DNA of 64,000 nt, from contig NZ_CANLYD010000015.1 in NCBI RefSeq assembly GCF_947495315.1, positions 114,163 through 178,162 of the forward strand, in the 5' to 3' direction. Below the pieces are notes generated by a model. It ran no database searches and was not told where the DNA came from. It was given only the letters and a program-made list of their open reading frames with translations. Positions 43,295 through 50,325 of the stretch are shown here, one piece after another. Origin of the DNA: an uncultured Aquimarina sp. GTDB lineage: Bacteria > Bacteroidota > Bacteroidia > Flavobacteriales > Flavobacteriaceae. The first letter of the stretch is position 1; every line of letters begins with the position of its first letter. Both the position numbers and the translations under genes were made by a program.

Positions 43295-44014
43295 TTATCT
43301 CTTAAAATAATATCGAAAACTCTTCCAAACCAAATAGATGCTTATTATAATTATAAGAATGGCCCATATCCAATAGGTTCCGATCGTGTTCTGAGCAATA
43401 GCCTGCGTATCAGAAATCTGAATAACACCATCTCTTTCAAACTGTTTTGTAAACAAATAGTCTAACTGAAGATAGGTACTTAACACAGATTGTAAGCCTA
43501 AAAACAGAATCACAACTACTTCTAACTTTCTACTTTTGAATAGCGTAATAACGAATAAAAACACAGCAAAACTACTCATTACCGCAACTCCCCAAAAAGA
43601 CCTGATCCATAGTAATAAAGAAAGTATCATAACACCTATCAATATTCTAAGAGCGATCATAGAACTTCTATGTGATTTTGCTGATATAATTAATAAAGCT
43701 CCCACGACAGCTGGTCCTAATAATCCACCAGCGGCTACCAATGCATTACCCATAAAAGCTGGTAAATAACTTCCTCCTAAATGATAAAAGGCAACACCTC
43801 CACCATTTTCATAAATTTCTAAATACTCAAAACTCCCACCTGCTAATAAGGCCGTTAGTCCGTGACCCATTTCATGAAACCACGTTCCTAATAATCGAAA
43901 AGGATATTGAAACCATCCAAAATAGGGTAACTGCCATAGTACAATAACTACTAAGGCAACAACAACTATGGTATAATCAAAACGTTTAGAGATACTTGTA
44001 TTTTTTAAATTCGT
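43295..44014 (-). CDS. M50B-like zinc metalloprotease, start codon unclear
   Basis: The first ATG (43870) begins MGHGLTALLAGGSFEYLE, but the same frame stays open for 48 codons upstream and encodes a membrane helix (TIVVVALVVIVLWQLPYF) and GTWFHEMGHGLTALL. That restores the HExxH zinc motif (HEMGH) of M50B peptidases, so the real protein must start further up. No ATG, GTG or TTG occurs before the in-frame TAA at 44015; only ATA, ATC, ATT or ACG codons are available. The remaining ~190 residues hold five or six helices. The coordinates give the open frame. Either a rare start codon is used or the start was lost. Confidence 0.7.
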   Translation of the reverse strand, partial: TNLKNTSISKRFDYTIVVVALVVIVLWQLPYFGWFQYPFRLLGTWFHEMGHGLTALLAGGSFEYLEIYENGGGVAFYHLGGSYLPAFMGNALVAAGGLLGPAVVGALLIISAKSHRSSMIALRILIGVMILSLLLWIRSFWGVAVMSSFAVFLFVITLFKSRKLEVVVILFLGLQSVLSTYLQLDYLFTKQFERDGVIQISDTQAIAQNTIGTYWIWAILIIIISIYLVWKSFRYYFKR

Positions 44015-44071
44015 TTATAGTATGTAAAGCAAACCAAATATGTGACTTTATATTTCATAAAATCATCCATT

Positions 44072-44339
44072 ATGAATGTTTCGATCCATAAGTGTCTTTT
44101 TATTATTCTGGCTTGTTTTATAACTATTGGTATTCACAGCCAGGAAAAAGTTACAGAACAATCTGCTTTTTCAAATAAGAAATCTTTTAAAGATATCATT
44201 GTAACAAGTTCGTCACAAGATTCAAAAACGCCAATTTACAAACCATATCTTTCTTTAATCCTCACCTGTAACGGCAGTAAACTTAAAAACAATCGATGAA
44301 ATCAGAAAAGGTTTAGATACAGGCAACAATAAATTATAG
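44072..44339 (+). pseudogene. Small secreted protein gene with a one-base frameshift
   Basis: The ATG at 44072 gives a clear signal peptide (MNVSIHKCLFIILACFITIG, then IHSQ) and about 60 residues up to KPYLSL. Frame zero then ends in an unnatural tail and TGA at 44297. The neighbouring frame from about 44259 continues sensibly as SSPVTAVNLKTIDEIRKGLD and stops at 44337-44339. Skipping one base near 44253-44259 would join them into a ~88-residue protein. It is thus a frameshifted gene or a sequencing slip in a T-rich spot. Its end overlaps the convergent HopJ-family stop. Confidence 0.6.
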
Positions 44340-44681
44340 AAGCCTATTAGTCAACGCCTGACCTTCAAAAGATATCCCGCTCCATCCTGTTTTCATAAAA
44401 TTACGGATGTTTTGGTGATCCGTTCCTTCAGGATTTTCCAGAACATCTTTATAATACTGCCCAAAACAATGTAATGTTTCTTCTTTCTCTAGGTTTTGCA
44501 ATTTTGCAAAAGAAAATAGCTTACAAGAACCAGAATTTTCTCCAGCTTGATTGGTTATATTTCCATTAACAAAAGATACAGGTTCAAAACTGTAATGAGC
44601 ATCTATGATATCCATTGTGTTCTGAAATGTAATTTCTGCTGTAGTGTTTCTAAGTTTTTTGATAAATTCGGATATGTTCAT
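44334..44681 (-). CDS. HopJ type III effector family protein
   Basis: The 115-residue protein matches the HopJ family: PVSFVNGNITNQAGENSGSC (~35), KLFSFAKLQNLEKEETLHCF (~54) and DHQNIRNFMKTGWSGISFEG (~88). The family is named for a Pseudomonas syringae effector but is widespread in free-living bacteria with no type III system, including flavobacteria, so a general cellular role is more likely here. No secretion signal. It follows rsmI by 3 bp on the same strand and overlaps the frameshifted gene at its stop. Confidence 0.88.
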   Translation of the reverse strand: MNISEFIKKLRNTTAEITFQNTMDIIDAHYSFEPVSFVNGNITNQAGENSGSCKLFSFAKLQNLEKEETLHCFGQYYKDVLENPEGTDHQNIRNFMKTGWSGISFEGQALTNRLL

Positions 44682-44684
44682 ATG

Positions 44685-45356
44685 CTATTTTTTACCTCCA
44701 ACTACAATAACTATCTCTCCTTTGGGAGGTTTATTTTCAAAATGAGACAGTACTTCTTTTGCAGTTCCTCGAACGGTTTCTTCGTGGAGTTTACTTAATT
44801 CTCTGGACACAGATACCAATCTTTCCGATCCAAAGTATTCTACAAAATTTCCTAATGTTTTTATAAGCTTATGCGGAGACTCGTAAAAGATCATGGTTCT
44901 GGTTTCTTCTGCTAATATTTTGAGTCGAGTTTGCCTTCCTTTTTTTACCGGAAGGAATCCTTCAAAAACAAACTTGTCGTTTGGCAAACCACTATTGACC
45001 AAAGCCGGCACAAATGCTGTTGCTCCAGGCAAACATTCCACTGCTATATTATTTTCGACACAAGCTCTGGTTAATAAAAATCCAGGATCACTAATAGCTG
45101 GTGTCCCTGCATCGCTAATCAAAGCAATCGTTTCGCCACTCTGTAATCTTCCGATAATGCGCTCTATCGTTTTATGTTCATTATGCATATGATGACTTTG
45201 CATGTGTGTCATGATTTCATAATGCTTTAACAATTTACCACTGGTACGGGTATCTTCTGCCAAAATCAGATCGACTTCTTTGAGTACTTTAATAGCTCTA
45301 AAAGTCATATCTTCCAGATTACCAATAGGAGTAGGAACTAAGTATAATTTAGACAT
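44685..45356 (-). CDS. rsmI: 16S rRNA (cytidine-1402-2'-O)-methyltransferase
   Basis: A SAM-dependent tetrapyrrole-methylase-fold enzyme that methylates C1402 of 16S rRNA. The 223 residues start SKLYLVPTPIGNLEDMTFRA, with LILAEDTRTSGKLLKHY (~31), ALISDAGTPAISDPGFLL (~78) and the C-terminal half VFEGFLPVKKGRQTRL with MIFYESPHKLIKTL. Slightly shorter than E. coli RsmI because the C-terminal tail is missing, which is common in Bacteroidota. Between a DoxX-like gene (4 bp) and the HopJ gene (3 bp) in one minus-strand unit. Confidence 0.95.
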   Translation of the reverse strand: MSKLYLVPTPIGNLEDMTFRAIKVLKEVDLILAEDTRTSGKLLKHYEIMTHMQSHHMHNEHKTIERIIGRLQSGETIALISDAGTPAISDPGFLLTRACVENNIAVECLPGATAFVPALVNSGLPNDKFVFEGFLPVKKGRQTRLKILAEETRTMIFYESPHKLIKTLGNFVEYFGSERLVSVSRELSKLHEETVRGTAKEVLSHFENKPPKGEIVIVVGGKK

Positions 45357-45359
45357 GTA

Positions 45360-45707
45360 TTAAGGTCTTACTTTTTTACCGGTTGCATATGATATGATCA
45401 GGAATATCAGCCCTAAAGTTGCAAATAATCCTTGTCCATCATCTTTTATATAATGAGCAGTATAGGCAAGTACCATATCAAAAAAGAAACCTGCATAGGC
45501 CCATTCTTTTAACCATTTTATTTTATTGGTAAGGATCACAATGATTCCTCCTATTTTCGCAATCGCCAGAGGTATAACCAAATAGGTTGGATACTCCAGG
45601 TTTTCAAAAAATCCTCTTACCATTTCGGTATTCCTAAAATACATCTGCGCAGAAAACAGCATAATTCCACACATTGCTATCGTAGCAATCCAGTAGATAA
45701 TTTTCAT
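45360..45707 (-). CDS. DoxX-like membrane protein
   Basis: 115 residues with four membrane helices: N-terminal IYWIATIAMCGIMLFSAQMY, YLVIPLAIAKIGGIIVILT (~45), AYAGFFFDMVLAYTAHYI (~70) and ATLGLIFLIISYATGKKV. The middle helix hairpin with PLAIAKIGGI fits the DoxX_2 family, whose members are linked to redox or quinone processes but lack a settled role. First gene of the DoxX-rsmI-hopJ unit. Confidence 0.82.
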   Translation of the reverse strand: MKIIYWIATIAMCGIMLFSAQMYFRNTEMVRGFFENLEYPTYLVIPLAIAKIGGIIVILTNKIKWLKEWAYAGFFFDMVLAYTAHYIKDDGQGLFATLGLIFLIISYATGKKVRP

Positions 45708-45767
45708 ATAAATCGTTGTTATTTTATTTCTTGAGGGCTTTAGTTATCAAAAAACGTTAATCCTTAC

Positions 45768-46568
45768 TTAGAATTCATATTTATTGGTTACAATCTCCAT
45801 AAAACGCTCTTCATATTCCTCTTTTCCTACCCAATTATTATAATCTGGTTTCACAATATTCTTAACAAACTGTCTCGCTCCACTTTTACTATTCAGTGTA
45901 TTTAGTTGTGAAAGCACCCGGTTATAATCGGTAGAACTTCCATCAAACAAATGTTTTATAAAAGCCAAACGATCATTAAGTCCGATATTTATACCCTTTT
46001 TTAATTGGTCATTAAGTGATTTTGGTTTTTCATCTACATCATTGACCTTATCCAAAATAGGCATACTCTGTGGTACCGATCCTATCTCTTCTTTATCATT
46101 TTTTTCATATACTGGCTCTGATAATGAAACATTTTCTTCGGTAAATTTTGGAACAGGTACAAAAAGATCTTCAGTCACTTTCTCATTGATTTTTTCAATA
46201 ATAATTTCAGGTTTTTGTTCTTCAAATTCCTCTATTGGTGGTTCAATCGTTTCGTTTCCGAGATTAAACATGGTTTCCGAAACTTCTTCTACTTCGGTTT
46301 TCTCATCAAGACTTATAATAGGTTTTGATTTTATCTTATCAATAGTTTCCTCTTGAATCTCTTGCGTATCTTGTTCTTCTAAAACATTTTTAATCTGTCC
46401 TATTGTGGGTTGTGTATCCGTGAAATGAGATTCCGCAAAATTTAGAATACTTATTTTTTCATATAGCTGTCTCACCTCTTCCTGTAATTGTGGTAAGGTA
46501 GATCTATCCCTAAGTTGTAATATCCTATGAGCAATGCTTATTAGTTCTGCTTCCAATTTCTTCTTCAT
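45768..46568 (-). CDS. Hypothetical acidic protein with structured ends
   Basis: A 266-residue soluble protein. The N-terminal ~65 residues form a predicted coiled coil (LPQLQEEVRQLYEKISILNF). Residues ~70-180 are very acidic and low-complexity (Glu, Ile, Val, Lys, Pro rich), probably disordered. The C-terminal ~80 residues look folded: LKKGINIGLNDRLAFIKHLF and KNIVKPDYNNWVGKEEYEER. Flavobacteria encode similar proteins annotated only as hypothetical. No export signal. Divergent from tdk. Confidence 0.75.
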   Translation of the reverse strand: MKKKLEAELISIAHRILQLRDRSTLPQLQEEVRQLYEKISILNFAESHFTDTQPTIGQIKNVLEEQDTQEIQEETIDKIKSKPIISLDEKTEVEEVSETMFNLGNETIEPPIEEFEEQKPEIIIEKINEKVTEDLFVPVPKFTEENVSLSEPVYEKNDKEEIGSVPQSMPILDKVNDVDEKPKSLNDQLKKGINIGLNDRLAFIKHLFDGSSTDYNRVLSQLNTLNSKSGARQFVKNIVKPDYNNWVGKEEYEERFMEIVTNKYEF

Positions 46569-46738
46569 AACTTTCTTATTCGTTTGGGCTATGCTTTTTG
46601 TTTTTTAATAAATTTACCTCATCTTTAGAGCAATACCAAATAATAAAGTGAAATGTAAGATTGTTTAATCTATAGTCTTAAATTTCAATTGGTATTAAAG
46701 GAGTAGGATTTCTTTTAATTGACGCTGAAAAATACAAA

Positions 46739-47386
46739 ATGTTTCTCGAAAATACGGTAAATCATAAAGAGCAATTTGGGTGGATAGAAGTTATCTGTGG
46801 TTCGATGTTTTCGGGTAAGACCGAAGAATTGATCCGTAGACTGAAACGCGCACAGTTTGCTAAACAAAAAGTTGAAATTTTTAAACCAGCCATCGATGTG
46901 CGTTATGATGACGAAATGGTTGTTTCTCACGATGCTAATGAGATTCGTTCTACTCCGGTTCCAGCAGCAGCCAATATTAGAATTCTGGCAGATACTTGTG
47001 ATGTGGTAGGCATTGACGAAGCACAATTTTTTGATGATGAAATTGTAAGTGTATGTAATGATTTGGCCAATAAGGGTATCCGCGTTATCGTTGCGGGATT
47101 AGATATGGATTTTAAAGGAAATCCTTTCGGACCGATGCCAGCACTTATGGCTACTGCAGAATATGTTACCAAAGTTCATGCGGTTTGCACACGAACTGGT
47201 AATCTTGCTCAGTTTAGTTTTCGAAAATCAAAAAAAGACGATCTGGTATTACTCGGAGAAACCGATGAATATGAACCCCTAAGTCGTGCCGCTTATTATA
47301 AAGCTTCTCTTAGAGAAAAAGTGAAAGAAATAGAGGTTACTGATCCTAAAGAATTATCTGAAAATTCTGAAAAATCTAATGAGTAG
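46739..47386 (+). CDS. tdk: Thymidine kinase (type II)
   Basis: Phosphorylates thymidine to dTMP for salvage. P-loop GSMFSGKTEELIRRL (~21), VVGIDEAQFFDDE (~90, catalytic Glu region) and the lasso tail TGNLAQFSFRKS with EYEPLSRAAYY. Type II kinases usually bind structural zinc through four cysteine/histidine ligands; here the spots read VCTRTG and EPLSRAAYY, so three of the four are gone. 215 residues, full length. Its last 8 bp overlap alr, so both are one transcript. Confidence 0.95.
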   Translation: MFLENTVNHKEQFGWIEVICGSMFSGKTEELIRRLKRAQFAKQKVEIFKPAIDVRYDDEMVVSHDANEIRSTPVPAAANIRILADTCDVVGIDEAQFFDDEIVSVCNDLANKGIRVIVAGLDMDFKGNPFGPMPALMATAEYVTKVHAVCTRTGNLAQFSFRKSKKDDLVLLGETDEYEPLSRAAYYKASLREKVKEIEVTDPKELSENSEKSNE

Positions 47387-48491
47387 TGTAAAAGAAACCA
47401 TTCTGGAAATTAACTTGGCTCACCTTACTCATAATTATAACTATTTAAGAAGTAAGCTCAAACCAGATGTTAAACTATTAGCTGTAGTAAAAGCTGCAGG
47501 GTATGGAAGTGATGCTATAGTTATGGCAAAGCACCTGGAAAGAATAGGAGCAGATTATTTTGCTGTCGCTTATGTTTCTGAAGGAATTGCATTAAGAGAA
47601 GCTGGAATCACAACTCCGATCCTGGTACTACATCCTCAACCCATAAATTTTTCGGCATTAATAAATTATCAACTAGAACCTAGTCTGTATAGTCCAAGAA
47701 TTTTAAGGGAATTTGTAGCAATAGCTGAGGTTGAAAAACAAAAAGAATATCCCGTTCATATTAAGTTCAATACCGGATTAAACCGAATAGGGTTTTGGGA
47801 AAATGATGTAGACTATATTATTGATCATTTAAACAGCACTGAATCAGTTAAAATAAAATCGCTATTCTCTCATCTTGCAGCAAGCGAGGATCATAATGAA
47901 AAAGAGTTTACGCTAAACCAGATCAGCTCATTTAAGAAAACTGCTTCAGAAATGATTGCAAAATTGGGTTACGCGCCAATGCTACATCAATCTAACACTT
48001 CAGGAATACTAAACTATCCCGAAGCACATTTTGATATGGTACGCACAGGAATAGGCTTGTATGGATATGGTAACGAGGCAATTTATGATAAGGAATTAAA
48101 ACCGGTAGCATCTTTAAAATCTATTATCTCCCAGATCCATATGTTAGAACCCGGAGAAACTCTGGGATACAACAGAGCTTTTAAAGCAGATGGTTTTATC
48201 AAAACTGCAACCATTCCAATCGGGCATGCGGATGGTATCGGAAGACAATACGGAAACAAAAAAGGTTTTGTAACTGTGCATGGTAAAAAGGCTTATATTA
48301 TTGGTAATGTATGTATGGATATGATTATGATAGACATCACGGACATTGAGTGTAAAGAAGGAGATGAAGTAATTATTTTTGACAATACATCTTCTGCTGC
48401 TATAATCGCTGAAGGTGCCGGCACCATTTCTTATGAGCTTCTTACTGCAATTTCTCCAAGAGTAAAACGGGTTATTATCGATAATAATTGA
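47379..48491 (+). CDS. alr: Alanine racemase
   Basis: PLP enzyme producing D-alanine for peptidoglycan. The cofactor lysine lies in KLLAVVKAAGYGSDAIVMA (~34), the family usually reading KANAYG, and the catalytic tyrosine in MLEPGETLGYNRAFKADGF (~258). HSPH-like residues in YAPMLHQSNTSGILN (~200) and GNVCMDMIMIDITD (~308) are also family hallmarks. 370 residues, normal. Overlaps tdk by 8 bp; mscL follows after about 100 bp. Confidence 0.96.
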   Translation: MSSVKETILEINLAHLTHNYNYLRSKLKPDVKLLAVVKAAGYGSDAIVMAKHLERIGADYFAVAYVSEGIALREAGITTPILVLHPQPINFSALINYQLEPSLYSPRILREFVAIAEVEKQKEYPVHIKFNTGLNRIGFWENDVDYIIDHLNSTESVKIKSLFSHLAASEDHNEKEFTLNQISSFKKTASEMIAKLGYAPMLHQSNTSGILNYPEAHFDMVRTGIGLYGYGNEAIYDKELKPVASLKSIISQIHMLEPGETLGYNRAFKADGFIKTATIPIGHADGIGRQYGNKKGFVTVHGKKAYIIGNVCMDMIMIDITDIECKEGDEVIIFDNTSSAAIIAEGAGTISYELLTAISPRVKRVIIDNN

Positions 48492-48592
48492 TTTTCATCG
48501 AAAAAAGAGTTTTTTGAAGTTTCGACAATTCTTAATTTGTCCCTTAATTTTTGTTAAATTAGTAGCATACTAATTATCTAAATATAATAAAA

Positions 48593-49012
48593 ATGGGATT
48601 TTTTAAAGATTTTAAGTCTTTCTTATTAAAGGGAGATATCGTAGCATTAGCAACAGCTGTTGTTATTGGAGGTGCATTTAATAAAATTGTAGGCTCTGCA
48701 GTTGCGGACATTATCATGCCAATTGTTGGTGTTATTACAGGAGGAACTGATTTTACGCAAAAATTTATTGCTTTAGATGGTGGAGAATATGCTAATCTAG
48801 CAGCTGCAACTGAAGCCGGAGCAGCGGTTATGACGTATGGAAATCTCATTCAGGCAATTATCAACTTTATAATAGTAGGTCTTTTCATTTTTATTGTTCT
48901 AAAAGCCTATGAAAAATCTAAAAAGAAAGAGGAAGCAGCTGCTCCAGCTCCTCCAGCTGGTCCTACTCAAGAAGAGTTATTAGCTGAAATCAGAGATTTA
49001 CTTAAAAAATAA
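48593..49012 (+). CDS. mscL: Large-conductance mechanosensitive channel
   Basis: Pentameric inner-membrane channel that opens under membrane tension during osmotic downshock. The 139 residues show the N-terminal amphipathic MGFFKDFKSFLLKGDIVALA, TM1 TAVVIGGAFNKIVGSAVADI with the gating constriction, a short periplasmic loop, TM2 LIQAIINFIIVGLFIFIVL and a charged C-terminal helix (LLAEIRDLLKK) for the bundle. Length is typical. Confidence 0.96.
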   Translation: MGFFKDFKSFLLKGDIVALATAVVIGGAFNKIVGSAVADIIMPIVGVITGGTDFTQKFIALDGGEYANLAAATEAGAAVMTYGNLIQAIINFIIVGLFIFIVLKAYEKSKKKEEAAAPAPPAGPTQEELLAEIRDLLKK

Positions 49013-49069
49013 AATCTCACATATCAAATGAATTATCTATAGCTACCGCTATACTACATCTTCTAACTA

Positions 49070-49100
49070 AACCGCTCTATAAACAGAGCGGTTCTTTTTT
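49070..49100 (+). terminator. Terminator after mscL
   Basis: AACCGCTCT (49070-49078) and AGAGCGGTT (49085-49093) form a 9-bp stem with a 6-nt loop, followed by CTTTTTT. Confidence 0.87.
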
Positions 49101-49248
49101 ATGATATGTTAAATATATAACAAAATGTTTAAATTCATATAATTTCCGAAAAAATCATTCCCCTTATAGAAATAATCAGCACATTTGCTGGAATTTAAAA
49201 ACAAAGACCGATTTTTGTATCATTAAAAGTCAATAATAAATAAAGCAG

Positions 49249-50241
49249 ATGAAAGTAGCTGTTGTAGGTGCCACTGGATTAGTAGGTACTGTCATGTTAA
49301 AAGTACTAGAAGAACGTAATTTTCCGGTAACGGAATTAATTCCTGTAGCCTCAGAAAGATCTGTGGGTAAAAAAATATCCTATAAGAATCAAGAATTCAC
49401 AGTAGTTGGATTGGCTACAGCTATAGAAATGCAACCGGATGTAGCATTGTTCTCTGCAGGAGGAAGCACTTCTCAGGAATGGGCTCCTAAATTTGCAGAT
49501 GCCGGAATCACAGTGATCGATAATTCATCGGCTTGGAGAATGGATCCCACTAAAAAGTTGGTGGTACCAGAAATTAATGCAAAAGAGTTAACCAAAGAAG
49601 ATAAAATCATTGCCAATCCTAATTGTTCAACCATACAATTGGTGATGGCATTAGGTCCTTTACATAAAAAATATGGAATCAGGCGTGCTGTCATTTCTAC
49701 CTACCAATCTATTACTGGTACCGGAGTAAAAGCCGTACAACAGTTAGAGAATGAGTACGCAGGTGAAAAAGGAGAAATGGCATACCCATATCCAATCCAT
49801 CGTAATGCTATTCCACATTGTGATGTATTCCAGGAAAATGGATATACTAAAGAAGAAATGAAGTTGGTTAATGAGACTCAAAAAATCCTTGATGATCGTA
49901 CTATCGCTGTTACCGCTACAGCTATTCGAATTCCTGTTGTTGGAGGACATAGTGAGAGTGTAAACCTTGAATTCGATAATGAATTCCAGGAAAATGAAAT
50001 TCGTCAGTTGTTAAATAACACTTCTGGAGTTACCGTACAGGATAATCCAGATACCAATACCTATCCTATGCCTATCTATGCAGAAGGAAAGAATGATGTT
50101 TTTGTAGGTAGAATCAGAAGAGATCACTCCAGAGAAAATGCTCTTAATATGTGGATTGTATCGGATAATCTTCGTAAAGGAGCAGCTACTAATGCTGTAC
50201 AGATTGGAGAATACTTAGTAGAAAATAATTTAATCGGATAA
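49249..50241 (+). CDS. asd: Aspartate-semialdehyde dehydrogenase
   Basis: Reduces aspartyl phosphate to the semialdehyde for lysine, threonine, methionine and diaminopimelate. NADP motif VAVVGATGLVGTVMLKVLEE (~4), nucleophile Cys in IANPNCSTIQLVMALGP (~130), the Gln-bearing YQSITGTGVKAVQQLE and catalytic His in IRIPVVGGHSESVNLEF (~233). 330 residues, standard. It stands alone between two terminators. Confidence 0.96.
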   Translation: MKVAVVGATGLVGTVMLKVLEERNFPVTELIPVASERSVGKKISYKNQEFTVVGLATAIEMQPDVALFSAGGSTSQEWAPKFADAGITVIDNSSAWRMDPTKKLVVPEINAKELTKEDKIIANPNCSTIQLVMALGPLHKKYGIRRAVISTYQSITGTGVKAVQQLENEYAGEKGEMAYPYPIHRNAIPHCDVFQENGYTKEEMKLVNETQKILDDRTIAVTATAIRIPVVGGHSESVNLEFDNEFQENEIRQLLNNTSGVTVQDNPDTNTYPMPIYAEGKNDVFVGRIRRDHSRENALNMWIVSDNLRKGAATNAVQIGEYLVENNLIG

Positions 50242-50262
50242 ATAACCAACCTTTATTATAAA

Positions 50263-50300
50263 AACCCTTGTTATCATAAAAGTATAACAAGGGTTTTTTC
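50263..50300. terminator. Terminator between asd and the convergent M14 gene
   Basis: AACCCTTGTTAT (50263-50274) and ATAACAAGGGTT (50284-50295) form a 12-bp stem with a 9-nt loop and T's on the 3' side; the complementary A-run lets it work for the minus-strand gene ending at 50326. Confidence 0.88.
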
Positions 50301-50325
50301 TTTATTCACATTTTATAAATTAGAA

